DNA of 64,000 nt from Flavobacteriia bacterium 40-80 (GCA_001899145.1 MKVF01000021.1:434001-498000), one strand, 5' to 3'. Counted from the stretch's first letter, positions 33,311 to 41,152 are shown. The notes: generated by a model not told the origin, from the sequence alone. A program made the numbers and translations.

Positions 33311-33919
33311 ATGATAAGACAACTATCTATCAAAATATTGACGATTTCACTGGCAGGAATTTTTGCGTTTTCTTGCAGACAAACTGTTATTTCAAATCAT
33401 TCTGACAGCGACCAATATAACGGTGTTGACTGGGTTACAGTTTATCAAGACGACCAATCAGATACAATTCCCAAAGACAAAGTTATTTACCAGACTGCTT
33501 GGGGAAACACACCTAACAGGTTAAAACCAAAATTTGACATTAACTTTTGTAAGGACAATTTTCGATTTCCATATTACTTTCCAGACAAAGACCAACTTAA
33601 AGGTAATACAGGACGAACAGAAACAAAAATTGAAAATGAGCATTTACAACCAGCATTGCAGACCGCACATTCAATGACCTATGACAAAGACGGTAGAATT
33701 TCTAAATATTCTATTTCAGGACCTTCAACAATTTATTCGTGCGACTTTATTTATGACAATCAAAATAGAATACAACAAATTTCGGACGGCTGGAAAAAAA
33801 TAAAAATCTCATACAACGACTTTGACAATATTGAGGGTATAACTGAAACTAATTCGAATGGACAGACCAATAAATCTTTAAGATTCACATACACATATGT
33901 TGCCTTTCCGAGACATTGA
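33311..33919 (+). CDS. Cassette-borne lipoprotein with YD-repeat-like segment
   Basis: 202 residues. The ATG at 33311 lies 10 bp after element 5 and gives a lipoprotein signal with lipobox AFSC (Cys near residue 23). The C-terminal third contains two YD-like repeats (MTYDKDGRISKYS and FIYDNQNRIQQIS) as in RHS-type proteins, and ends YTYVAFPRH. Function unknown; likely tethered in the periplasm or at the surface. Single gene of its cassette; the head GTTAGCAGTA pairs with TACTGCTAAC at the next element. Confidence 0.7.
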   Translation: MIRQLSIKILTISLAGIFAFSCRQTVISNHSDSDQYNGVDWVTVYQDDQSDTIPKDKVIYQTAWGNTPNRLKPKFDINFCKDNFRFPYYFPDKDQLKGNTGRTETKIENEHLQPALQTAHSMTYDKDGRISKYSISGPSTIYSCDFIYDNQNRIQQISDGWKKIKISYNDFDNIEGITETNSNGQTNKSLRFTYTYVAFPRH

Positions 33920-33935
33920 AGACAGAAAAGCTACT

Positions 33936-34065
33936 GCTAACATGGGTTTTGCGTCAGGCGGGCTGACGTGCAAACTTGAAGCTTCGTGCTTCTAATAAAC
34001 TTTAGTAATAAATTGAAACTTTGTGCTCCGAAACCCGCTCGAACGCAAAGCCCCGAAACGTTAGC
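33936..34065 (+). repeat. attC-like element 6
   Basis: 130 bp from GCTAAC to GTTAGC. Very similar to elements 2 and 7 in arms and in the loop (GCTTCGTGCTTC, AATAAATTGAAACTTTG). Confidence 0.75.
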
Positions 34066-34090
34066 TGTAACCGTAAAACTGACTGCTTAA

Positions 34091-34744
34091 ATGAAAATAA
34101 AAGAATTAACATTATTAACAAATAACTTAACCGAAACTAAAAAATTTTACGAAGATACAATTGGATTTCAAAAAATAACTGAAACACAAACAAGCATTTC
34201 TTTCGCAGTTGGAACTTCAAAACTAGTTTTTGAGTTGACTGAAGAAAATCAAAATCCAAAGTATCATTTTGCATTTAACATTCCAACAAATGCACTGAAT
34301 GACGCAATAAATTGGACTTTGCAACGGACAAGTTTAATTGAAACTGAAAATTCATTCATTACAGACTTTGAGAATTGGAAAGCAAAAGCAATTTATTTTT
34401 TTGACAATAACAGAAATATTTTAGAATTTATTTGTAGAACCGACTTGAACAATCCAACAGACAAACCATTTTCTGCTGAAACTATTTTAAACATTAACGA
34501 AATTGGACTTGTAATTGACCAACCTTTACAAATTGGAAACGAAATAATCGAAAAGACAAGAATTGAATATTTTGCAAAAGGACCCAAAAGAGAGGATTTT
34601 GTTGCTGTTGGAAATGATGACGGATTATTTGTAATTTCAAATCCGAACAGAAAATGGTATCCAACCCAAGAAATGGCAGAAAAATGGAAAGTAAAAGGAA
34701 AAATAAAAGTTGCCGACAACGAATATGAACTTGAATTTAATTGA
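34091..34744 (+). CDS. VOC/glyoxalase-fold protein (cassette cargo)
   Basis: 217 residues. Residues 1-118 are a vicinal-oxygen-chelate fold: KELTLLTNNLTETKKFYEDTIGF, then beta strands and a C-terminal NRNILEFICR, matching the glyoxalase family. The second half is a second, more divergent module or an extension (IGLVIDQPLQIGNEIIEKT), ending with KGKIKVADNEYELEF. Substrate unknown. Only gene of its cassette; head GTTAGCTGTA pairs with TACAGCTAAC at the next element. Confidence 0.75.
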   Translation: MKIKELTLLTNNLTETKKFYEDTIGFQKITETQTSISFAVGTSKLVFELTEENQNPKYHFAFNIPTNALNDAINWTLQRTSLIETENSFITDFENWKAKAIYFFDNNRNILEFICRTDLNNPTDKPFSAETILNINEIGLVIDQPLQIGNEIIEKTRIEYFAKGPKREDFVAVGNDDGLFVISNPNRKWYPTQEMAEKWKVKGKIKVADNEYELEFN

Positions 34745-34758
34745 GAAAAACGGCTACA

Positions 34759-34887
34759 GCTAACAAAGGGGTTGCGTCAGGCGGGCTGACGTGCAAACTT
34801 GGAGCTTTGTGCTTCTAAAAACTTTAGTAATAAATTGAAACTTTGTACTCCGAAACCCGCCCGAACGCAAAGCTCCAAAACGTTAGC
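34759..34887 (+). repeat. attC-like element 7
   Basis: 129 bp from GCTAAC to GTTAGC, closely related to element 6 (about 90 percent by eye). Confidence 0.75.
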
Positions 34888-34931
34888 GGTAACTCTACCA
34901 AACGACACCGCAGACATAAAACGAACAGACA

Positions 34932-35996
34932 TTGAAAACAAGAATACTTTTATTTTTTAGCATACTGACTTTTTTGACTTCCTGTAACGGACAGACAACT
35001 AAAACTCAACCTATAATTTCAGTCGGTAACACGGTAAAAGAACTTGGTAAAAACATAATGCTTATTTATCAAGACACAAAAAACAACTATTGGTTTGGGA
35101 GTAGTATTGACGGAGTGTATCGGTTTGACGGCAAAACAATCATTCATTTTACAACAAAAGACGGCTTGTCCGACAACAGAATTGACGAAATCAAAGAAGA
35201 CAAATCGGGAAATATTTATTTCACAACAGGTAAAGGGATTTGCCAATTTAACGGGCAGACTTTTACAACGCTAAACGAAAAAATTGGCGATAACAACGAT
35301 TGGAAATTAAGTTCAAAAGATATGTGGTTTAAAAGTTCTGATTATTCGGGATTTGTTTACAGATATGACGGAAAAAATCTTTACAAATTACAAGTTCCAA
35401 AAACTCAACTTGGCGAAGATTATATCTCAACAAATCCTAACAACCCTACTCCTTACGCTGTTTATTCGGTTTACAAAGACAGCAAAGAAAATGTTTGGTT
35501 TGGCACATCAGCATTGGGAGTTTTGCGGTATAACGGAAAATCGTTTGATTGGATTTCAGAAAAAGACGTTGCAGAAATTTTCAATAAACCTGATGAAGGT
35601 GCTAATGGTGTTCGTTCCATTATAGAAGATAAAAACGGAGATTTTTGGTTTAATACTGAATATCGTTATACTATTTATGACAACAAACAGGACAACGGAA
35701 CATTTTACAACCGAATAAAAAGTATTGGCAATTTAGACGGAAAAGATAACAGCAATTTGAATGAGTATTTATCTATCACAAAAGACAAAGACAATAATTT
35801 ATGGATTGCAACGTATAGTGCAGGTGTATGGAAATATGACGGAACAAAAATCAATCATTACCCTGTTCCAATCAACTCAAAAGACATAACCTTATTTTCC
35901 ATTTACAACGACAACGACGGAAACTTATGGCTTGGAACACACGAGAACGGAGCATTAAAATTTAACGGACAGACATTTGAAAAATTTGTACCTTGA
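34932..35996 (+). CDS. Lipoprotein with two-component-regulator-type beta-propeller repeats
   Basis: 354 residues, translation from TTG at 34932 because no ATG stands in frame near the lipoprotein signal (ILLFFSILTFLTSC, lipobox LTSC with Cys18). The mature part has repeated blades of the Reg_prop type: YQDTKNNYWFGSSIDGVYRFDG, IKEDKSGNIYFTTGKGICQF, YKDSKENVWFGT, IEDKNGDFWFNT, TKDKDNNLWIATYSAGVWKYDG, YNDNDGNLWLGTHENGALKF. These propellers are usually the extracellular sensor part of hybrid two-component systems; here the propeller is free, without kinase. Cassette cargo with unknown ligand. Confidence 0.8.
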   Translation: MKTRILLFFSILTFLTSCNGQTTKTQPIISVGNTVKELGKNIMLIYQDTKNNYWFGSSIDGVYRFDGKTIIHFTTKDGLSDNRIDEIKEDKSGNIYFTTGKGICQFNGQTFTTLNEKIGDNNDWKLSSKDMWFKSSDYSGFVYRYDGKNLYKLQVPKTQLGEDYISTNPNNPTPYAVYSVYKDSKENVWFGTSALGVLRYNGKSFDWISEKDVAEIFNKPDEGANGVRSIIEDKNGDFWFNTEYRYTIYDNKQDNGTFYNRIKSIGNLDGKDNSNLNEYLSITKDKDNNLWIATYSAGVWKYDGTKINHYPVPINSKDITLFSIYNDNDGNLWLGTHENGALKFNGQTFEKFVP

Positions 35997-36018
35997 CAGA
36001 CACGAAAGAAGAGCTACC

Positions 36019-36148
36019 GATAACATTGTATTGGAAATAGGCGGACTGAACAGCTTCGTATCAATAGAAGTGCAAAATTCAACTTCCGTTCTTCGATTGA
36101 ACTTCAGTGCTAAAATCCCGCCCATCGCCAAGCTGCCAAACCGTTGGC
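36019..36148 (+). repeat. attC-like element 8
   Basis: 130 bp from GATAAC to GTTGGC. The left edge GCTACCGATAAC pairs, with two mismatches, to the previous cassette head GTTAGCGGTAAC. Confidence 0.7.
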
Positions 36149-36180
36149 GGTCATTGTAAAACCGATCGTGCTAAAATCAA

Positions 36181-36333
36181 ATGACAAACAAAAAAGAAAT
36201 GAATTCGGAAAACACAATAGACATACAACAGCTTGATCCGAACGCATACAAGGCAATGTTCGCATTAGAAAATTACCTGCAAAAGATACAACTTTCAAAA
36301 ACGCATATTGAAAAACAAAATAACGGTCAATGA
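36181..36333 (+). pseudogene. Truncated carboxymuconolactone decarboxylase (AhpD-like) gene
   Basis: A 50-residue frame whose middle, IDIQQLDPNAYKAMFALENY, matches the start of CMD/AhpD-like proteins, where the catalytic Cys pair follows at about residue 60-70. Here the frame stops directly after the first helix, so the active-site region is missing. The stop overlaps the start of the next gene (ATGA). Probably a truncated remnant, unless the 50-residue form is used. Confidence 0.5.
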
Positions 36334-36710
36334 ATTACAAGATTTTCAGTCTGATAATTGGATTTACAATCTGGCTTTTGGCAACCATTGCTTTTAGAGT
36401 TGCAGGTCAATACTTTTTTTTGACGAACAATCATACTGTAATGATTGGAATTTACTTGGCGGTACTTCCATTTTTAGGACTTGTGGCAACTTGGGTTTTT
36501 AATAAATACAAATTGAGCAAATTACAAGCAATTCAATCAGCTGTAATAATGGTTCTTCCAGGAATGATATTCGACACATTCTGTATTGAGTTTTTTCCCT
36601 TGGTATTTCCAAATTTACCAGAAACAGACGCTGCTACTTTTGGCTCTTGGTTAATGTGGGCTTATGCAACAGTTTTAGTTTTTGGACTGATTAGGAAAGA
36701 CAAAAAATAA
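36330..36710 (+). CDS. DUF5367-like four-helix membrane protein
   Basis: 126 residues with four transmembrane helices (about 5-27, 37-57, 66-86, 99-119). Pattern resembles the DUF5367 family of small integral membrane proteins. Function unknown. The ATG overlaps the stop of the truncated CMD frame. It belongs to the longest surviving multi-gene cassette (elements 8 to 9), which also holds VOC sequences. Confidence 0.7.
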   Translation: MNYKIFSLIIGFTIWLLATIAFRVAGQYFFLTNNHTVMIGIYLAVLPFLGLVATWVFNKYKLSKLQAIQSAVIMVLPGMIFDTFCIEFFPLVFPNLPETDAATFGSWLMWAYATVLVFGLIRKDKK

Positions 36711-36724
36711 TTAGACAACAGACA

Positions 36725-36839
36725 ATGAAACTTAATCGTTTCAACTGTTGCAGACGCAATAAAATTATTTGAAACGTGTTTTAACTTTAAATGCACAGAC
36801 ATCAAAGGTCACAATATTACGGACAGCAAAGAAATTTGA
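36725..36839 (+). pseudogene. Frameshifted remnant of a VOC-like gene
   Basis: After the ATG at 36725 the initial frame is lost within three codons, but shifting frame reveals VSTVADAIKLFETCFNFKC, typical of the first helix of a glyoxalase-fold protein, until TGA at 36837. Only about 35 residues remain. A relic, next to an intact VOC gene. Confidence 0.5.
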
Positions 36840-36863
36840 GTTAGACAATAACCAAGCAAAATT

Positions 36864-37232
36864 ATGGTAAGAAATGAAACAATAATAGCCGTAAAAAGCG
36901 TTTCTCAAAGCTCTGAATTTTATCAAAAACTATTGGGTTGTAAAAGTGAGCACGGTGGCGAAACTTTTGAAATCCTGACAAGCGAAAATACTGTTGTTCT
37001 TTGTCTGCATAAATGGGGTGACGACGAACACCCGACAATGCTCAATCCCGAAAAAGAAACCGGAAACGGTTTGATACTTTTTTTCAGAGTTGATGACTTA
37101 AATCAAGCATTTGAGAATGCAAAAAAATTAAACGCAAATATTGAGAAAGAAATCCATTACAACGAAAATTCACTTAAAAATCAGTTCACGTTAAGAGATT
37201 TGGACGATTACTATTTAATCATATCAGAATAA
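36864..37232 (+). CDS. VOC family (glyoxalase-fold) protein
   Basis: 122 residues, one VOC domain in two beta-alpha-beta modules: AVKSVSQSSEFYQKLLGCKSEHGGETFEIL, VVLCLHKWGDDEHP and FFRVDDLNQAFENAKKLN. It resembles bleomycin-resistance/dioxygenase-like proteins; candidate metal ligands include His in the LHKWG segment and a terminal Glu. Substrate unknown. Last gene of the cassette before element 9. Confidence 0.8.
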   Translation: MVRNETIIAVKSVSQSSEFYQKLLGCKSEHGGETFEILTSENTVVLCLHKWGDDEHPTMLNPEKETGNGLILFFRVDDLNQAFENAKKLNANIEKEIHYNENSLKNQFTLRDLDDYYLIISE

Positions 37233-37241
37233 CAACGAACC

Positions 37242-37372
37242 GCTAACATCGTATTGACGTAATGCGGGGCGAAGTTCTTCGCATCAACATTTGTACTATT
37301 TTTGAAGTGTCCGATTCGTATCAACATTAGTGCTGTAAATCCCGCCCATCGCCAATAAGCGGCACGTTGGTG
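37242..37372 (+). repeat. attC-like element 9
   Basis: 131 bp from GCTAAC to GTTGGTG. The inner stem is more decayed (GTATTGACGTAATGCGGGGC / CCCGCCCATCGCCAATAAGC). Confidence 0.65.
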
Positions 37373-37401
37373 GCAATTTTATCGAAACACACGAAACCAA
37401 A

Positions 37402-37630
37402 ATGAAGCAATCCAAAATTAATGAAGTAATTGAAAACAAAGTCTTGAAAAAACTTATGGAAAAGTTTCAAGAAAACAGAAGTACTAAAAACGGGCGACTT
37501 TAACGACCCAACTTTTTCGAGTGACGGAAAATTTATTTTATTTAGTCGTGACCAGAAAAAAGGAAAATCAAACACTTGGATTAGTAAAATATACTTACTT
37601 GACTTGACAACATTGAGACCGCATTCTTAA
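37402..37630 (+). pseudogene. Frameshifted remnant, PD40/WD40-like
   Basis: From ATG at 37402 a 33-codon frame (KQSKINEVIENKVLKKLM...) ends at TAA about 37503. A second frame continues the same region as VLKTGDFNDPTFSSDGKFIL followed by FSRDQKKGKSNTW and stops at 37630, a pattern of TolB/PD40 beta-propeller blades. The two together look like one broken gene. Confidence 0.4.
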
Positions 37631-37811
37631 ATGGTTCTTTAAATATTATAGAAAATCTATTTATGATTTTAGTGGATTTGAAGAGTTTACTCTTTTTGAT
37701 AAACTTTCTGACGATAAAAAGAAGCATTTCTCTGAAATGTTATCCCACTATGATGACATGCCTGTTCTTGTTTTGGGAGGAATGAGTCAAATACAACAAT
37801 ATGTACTATAA
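37623..37811 (+). pseudogene. Gene fragment without a start codon
   Basis: An open frame with normal coding character (ILKWFFKYYRKSIYDFSGFE ... HFSEMLSHYDDMPVLVLGG) runs to TAA at 37809-37811 but has no ATG, GTG or TTG start; a stop lies just upstream. Probably the C-terminal remnant of a lost gene. Confidence 0.4.
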
Positions 37812-37849
37812 GACGATTTATACATATTGAAAATAAATAAATTGCAGAA

Positions 37850-38101
37850 TTGAATTATATCGATTTTAACCAACACGTAGGCTACAAATCAATAGCCGTT
37901 TCAGAAAATTTTGGTATAAAAGTAAGCGTAAAAACTAATGGCTACATTGCAGACTTTGGTCTCCAAAAGAGTAACGGACAAATAGTATATTGGAAAATTC
38001 CGACGGGACAAAGTAGTTTTGCTTTTTGGAATATCACAAAGAACTTAGATATAATAGCACGACAGTATTTAATTGACTGCAAAAAAATAACGTTGCCCTA
38101 A
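37850..38101 (+). CDS. Small hypothetical protein in a degraded cassette
   Basis: 83 residues from TTG at 37850 (no ATG in frame). Mixed strands and a helix (FWNITKNLDIIARQYLID). No family recognised. Its stop overlaps the first bases of element 10. Could be the last intact gene or a fragment of a larger one in this decayed cassette (37373-38096). Confidence 0.4.
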   Translation: MNYIDFNQHVGYKSIAVSENFGIKVSVKTNGYIADFGLQKSNGQIVYWKIPTGQSSFAFWNITKNLDIIARQYLIDCKKITLP

Positions 38102-38225
38102 CGGTGGTTTGGCAAAATGGCGGCAAACTTGAAAAACTTGAGTTTTCCGTTTCTAAAAATGTTTATCTTTAAACCTAATCATTACGTTTAAGGCCGCCAC
38201 TTCGCCAATACGCGACACGTTATGC
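38097..38225 (+). repeat. attC-like element 10
   Basis: 129 bp from CCTAAC to GTTATGC; inner stem GGTTTGGCAAAATGGCGGC / GCCGCCACTTCGCCAATACGC. The end GTTATGC is a classical GTTRRRY-like core, also common in Vibrio cassettes. Confidence 0.75.
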
Positions 38226-38263
38226 CCAGCTACGAACACTAAACGTATAATAAAAAGACAAAA

Positions 38264-39439
38264 ATGAGACATATTTTATTCTTTCTCCTCAGCATAGTTT
38301 TGTTTTGTGTGAACAATAGTTTGGTAGCACAGATTCCCGAAAAAATATATGGCAAAAACAAGGTTCTGAAACCTAACGAATATTACTTGCAACAAATTCC
38401 TTTATGGAAAAACGAAATTGATAAGAACCCAAAAAATGCAGACGCTTGGTTTAATTATTACCGTGCAAACAGAAACGCATACATAAAAGGCGAAGAAGAC
38501 AATTCGCAAAAATCAAAAGGTATTTCACGCTTTGACCGCTTGAAAAATATTGTTGATGAAATGGAGAGGCAAGTCCCAAACTCGTATGAATATAACTTTG
38601 CAAAATGGCTTAATGGAAATAACGACTTAAATCTTTTTCCTTATCTTGAAAAAGCCCATAACCTTTCACCTCAAAGCTCAGAACCAATTATGAGTCTTAT
38701 TTTCTACTATGAAATTAAGGGCAATTATGCAAAAAGAGATGAAAATATTGAAGCATTCTACTCTATTGGTGATTATTCACCTGGTTTACTAAATTATAGC
38801 TACAACTTGCTTTCCGCTCTTGAAAAAGAGGCCATTGTTTTTACAGAGGGCGACAAAGACACAGAAGCAATATTGCTATTGACGAAAGGTAAAAAATATA
38901 GACCCGATGTGCGAATGCTTAATGTGAATTTATTGCTTATAAAAGAATATCGTGAAAGAATTTTCAATGAACTTGAAATTCCTCAATTAGATTTTGACCC
39001 TATGACAAATGAAGATACGTATGAGCAATTCCAGCAAATCATAATTAAGCTGGTTGCATCAAATAAAAAAGGACGAACTGTTTATGCTGCAGTTACCGTA
39101 AGTAGACCTTATAGGGATAAAATTAACAACGATCTCTATTTAACTGGCTTGGCATATTTATATAGCACGAAAAAAATTGACAACATTTCTTTGTTAGTGC
39201 AGAATATTGAACAAGTGTTTCTGTTAGACTACTTAAAAGAGTATTTCTCAATTAATGACATATCTGTTGGAAACGTTAATTCTATGAACGGAAATTACTT
39301 ATTCCCATTTGCAGCATTGAGCCAGCATTATTACAGCATAGGAAATGCAGTAAGAGCGGACTACTTTAAAAAACTTGCTTTAAAAGTGGCGAAAGAAGGC
39401 GAAATACTTAATGAGTATCAAACGTGTTTTACAGAATAA
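38264..39439 (+). CDS. Secreted TPR-like hypothetical protein
   Basis: 391 residues with a signal peptide (ILFFLLSIVLFCVNNSLVAQ, cleavage near residue 23). The mature part is helical, with tetratricopeptide-like pairs (WFNYYRANRNAYIKGEED, YEYNFAKWLNGNNDLNLF, YLEKAHNLSPQSSEPIMSL, YFKKLALKVAKEGEILNEY). No enzymatic motif. Function unknown; could be periplasmic or exported. It is the single gene of the cassette between elements 10 and 11; head GTTATGCCCAG pairs with CTGGGCATAAC at element 11. Confidence 0.75.
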   Translation: MRHILFFLLSIVLFCVNNSLVAQIPEKIYGKNKVLKPNEYYLQQIPLWKNEIDKNPKNADAWFNYYRANRNAYIKGEEDNSQKSKGISRFDRLKNIVDEMERQVPNSYEYNFAKWLNGNNDLNLFPYLEKAHNLSPQSSEPIMSLIFYYEIKGNYAKRDENIEAFYSIGDYSPGLLNYSYNLLSALEKEAIVFTEGDKDTEAILLLTKGKKYRPDVRMLNVNLLLIKEYRERIFNELEIPQLDFDPMTNEDTYEQFQQIIIKLVASNKKGRTVYAAVTVSRPYRDKINNDLYLTGLAYLYSTKKIDNISLLVQNIEQVFLLDYLKEYFSINDISVGNVNSMNGNYLFPFAALSQHYYSIGNAVRADYFKKLALKVAKEGEILNEYQTCFTE

Positions 39440-39458
39440 TGACTAGAAAAAGCACTGG

Positions 39459-39590
39459 GCATAACAGCACCTACCCAAAAGGCGGAGTTTCGTTCTTCAA
39501 AGACAGTATTATGGTTAATCAAACATTAGTTTTTCAAATCAAGTTTTGTGGTAAAAGTCCCGCCCTTCGGATAGCCGCAAAACGTTAGCA
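39459..39590 (+). repeat. attC-like element 11
   Basis: 132 bp from GCATAAC to GTTAGCA. Its left edge CTGGGCATAAC is the exact reverse complement of the head of the preceding cassette (GTTATGCCCAG). Confidence 0.75.
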
Positions 39591-39614
39591 CTAATTGCCA
39601 CAACATTTCCTTAT

Positions 39615-40187
39615 ATGAACAAACTACCAGATTTTGAAATAAAACCTTGTGGAGAAATCTCAAACGAATTTCTTAAGATAAACATTGTAAATTTTCAAGA
39701 TGCTTGTCAATATATTGCAAAGTTACCTTATCGTAGAAATCTTGATAAAAATGACTTGAAAACAATCTTCGCAGACAATTGCGGAACATGCGGTACAAAG
39801 CACGCAATATTGAAAAAGCTTGCGGAAGAAAATGAATTTGAAGGCTTAAAGTTAATGCTTGGGATTTTTAAAATGAATGCTCAAAATACTGTGGCGGTAA
39901 CCGAAACTTTGAAAAGATACAATCTTGAGTTTATACCAGAAGCTCATAATTATTTGAAGTTCGAAAATGAAATTCTGGATTTCACAAAGCGAAATTCTAG
40001 TGCATCAGATTTTGAAGATAGTTTATTGCTGGAAATAGAAATGTTATCTAATCAGATTTCACATTACAAAGTGGAATTTCATAAAGAGTTTTTGAAAAAA
40101 TGGTTAACCGAAAATCCTGAAATAGAATTTAACATAGAAAGATTATGGAAAATTAGAGAAAAATGCATTGAAGACTTAAGCAATTAG
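39615..40187 (+). CDS. Hypothetical protein with a cysteine-protease/transglutaminase-like Cys motif
   Basis: 190 residues, soluble. The N-terminal segment includes DNCGTCGTKHAILKKLAEEN, a Cys at a helix start with Lys-His that resembles the nucleophile of papain- and transglutaminase-like folds; a later IPEAHNYLKF could contribute a His. Assignment is tentative. The C-terminal 70 residues form long charged helices. Cassette cargo between elements 11 and 12; the cassette head (GTTAGCACTAATTG) is a perfect 14-base complement of the left edge of element 12. Confidence 0.6.
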   Translation: MNKLPDFEIKPCGEISNEFLKINIVNFQDACQYIAKLPYRRNLDKNDLKTIFADNCGTCGTKHAILKKLAEENEFEGLKLMLGIFKMNAQNTVAVTETLKRYNLEFIPEAHNYLKFENEILDFTKRNSSASDFEDSLLLEIEMLSNQISHYKVEFHKEFLKKWLTENPEIEFNIERLWKIREKCIEDLSN

Positions 40188-40311
40188 TGCTAACAGCGGT
40201 TTGGCGCAATAGCTCGTTTTTCTTTCTTGGAAAATACTCTGAACTTCAGAATTTCTTATTACATTTTTTCTTAACTTGCCGCTACTGCCGCCAAGCCGCG
40301 GCACGTTATAC
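40188..40311 (+). repeat. attC-like element 12 (array end)
   Basis: 124 bp from TGCTAAC to GTTATAC, inner stem GCGGTTTGGCGCAATAGC / GCTACTGCCGCCAAGCCGC. No further element follows; the array ends here. Confidence 0.75.
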
Positions 40312-40370
40312 TTCTAGTTTTATTTAAACTTCATATTTTTCAATCATTTCTAATTGTAAAACCCACTCCA

Positions 40371-40426
40371 CTCACTCTTTCAGGTCCTTTTTCTTTCAGA
40401 AACAGGAGTGAGTTCCGATGAAAGAG
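40371..40426. repeat. Two overlapping alternative stems
   Basis: CTCACTC (40371-40377) can pair with GAGTGAG (40406-40412), while the overlapping CTCTTTCA (40375-40382) can pair with TGAAAGAG (40419-40426). The two stems share three bases and cannot fully coexist. Confidence 0.4.
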
Positions 40427-40580
40427 AATTGTAGAAAAAGGTTCAAATCCTCAATTAAAAATTTCGAAATTTCTCTGTTTCTTTTTGTTCTCTTCTTTCA
40501 CAATCAAACTTGCTCTTGTGTATTCTTTTAGTATTAATCCACCACTCTCTGTTTGAGAGTATTCTATAAGTCCCCCGTAG

Positions 40581-40608
40581 AATTACCTGTTTTATAAAAC
40601 AGGTAATT
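40581..40608. promoter_or_regulatory. Perfect 28-bp palindrome
   Basis: AATTACCTGTTTTA followed at once by its reverse complement TAAAACAGGTAATT, then a further ATTACCTG. It could be an operator for a dimeric regulator controlling the small gene 110 bp downstream. No T-run follows. Confidence 0.5.
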
Positions 40609-40717
40609 ACCTGCTCTCTTATAACAATGGTAGTAAGTAAATTTGTTTATAGAAGCTTCTAAAGGCGGAGTCCGAAAAACCTTAATAGAGTAGGAGAATT
40701 TATTTAAACTTTAAAAC

Positions 40718-40975
40718 ATGTCAATTACTGTAAAAAATGAAACTGCAAATGAAATAAACGTTTCAATTAATAAATGGGGAAGAGATGGTGATACCAGCTA
40801 CTTCAAGATCAAATCTCAAAAGAGCGAAACCTGGGATCGCAGTGATGATAGAGGTTTTGTGATGTATTTGAGCGAGAGTGGAATCTTAGACGGGCCTTAT
40901 TATGTGAGAGCCGGATCTACAGTTACATTTCAAAGTAACGGGAAAGTAAATGGAGCAATTAAGATTCCCGGTTAA
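40718..40975 (+). CDS. Small beta-sandwich-like hypothetical protein
   Basis: 85 residues, no signal peptide. Alternating strands with SITVKNETANEINVSINKWG, SYFKIKSQKSETWDRSDDRG and GPYYVRAGSTVTFQ. This resembles short cytosolic beta-sandwich proteins related to fungal-lectin or cytolysin-like folds, but I cannot name a family with certainty. It is a stand-alone gene with a 28-bp palindrome upstream and a strong terminator downstream. Confidence 0.65.
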   Translation: MSITVKNETANEINVSINKWGRDGDTSYFKIKSQKSETWDRSDDRGFVMYLSESGILDGPYYVRAGSTVTFQSNGKVNGAIKIPG

Positions 40976-40992
40976 TTAGAACGAAATGATTT

Positions 40993-41033
40993 AAAAAAGG
41001 ATGATCGTACTTACTATATGATTATCCTTTTTT
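40993..41033 (+). terminator. Rho-independent terminator
   Basis: Stem AAAAAAGGATgAT/ATtATCCTTTTTT with a 17-base loop, 18 bp after the small beta-protein stop. Confidence 0.7.
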
Positions 41034-41102
41034 AATATACACTTATCAGCATGAATTTGAAAAAGTTAAAACTTTAAATTATGCATTTAGTTATTTTATA
41101 TG

Positions 41103-41110
41103 TAAATTTG
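41103..41110 (+). promoter_or_regulatory. -7 box upstream of the Ntn hydrolase gene
   Basis: TAAATTTG matches TAnnTTTG, 42 bp before the start codon. An upstream TTTA-type -33 match is weak. Confidence 0.4.
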
Positions 41111-41152
41111 TAGCACTAAACTACAATTGAGAAATTTTAAAACCTATCTGAT

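Larger units (their letters stand above)
40312..40717. other. Non-coding stretch between array end and core chromosome
   Basis: No gene. It contains two overlapping alternative stems at 40371-40426 and a perfect 28-bp palindrome at 40581-40608. The leader of the next gene includes an AGGAG sequence about 20 bp before the start. Confidence 0.5.

Noticed and set aside
2577-40311. Repeats considered as a CRISPR array
   Set aside because: Units are mostly 124-132 bp, palindromic and separated by genes, with no short regular spacers and no cas genes.
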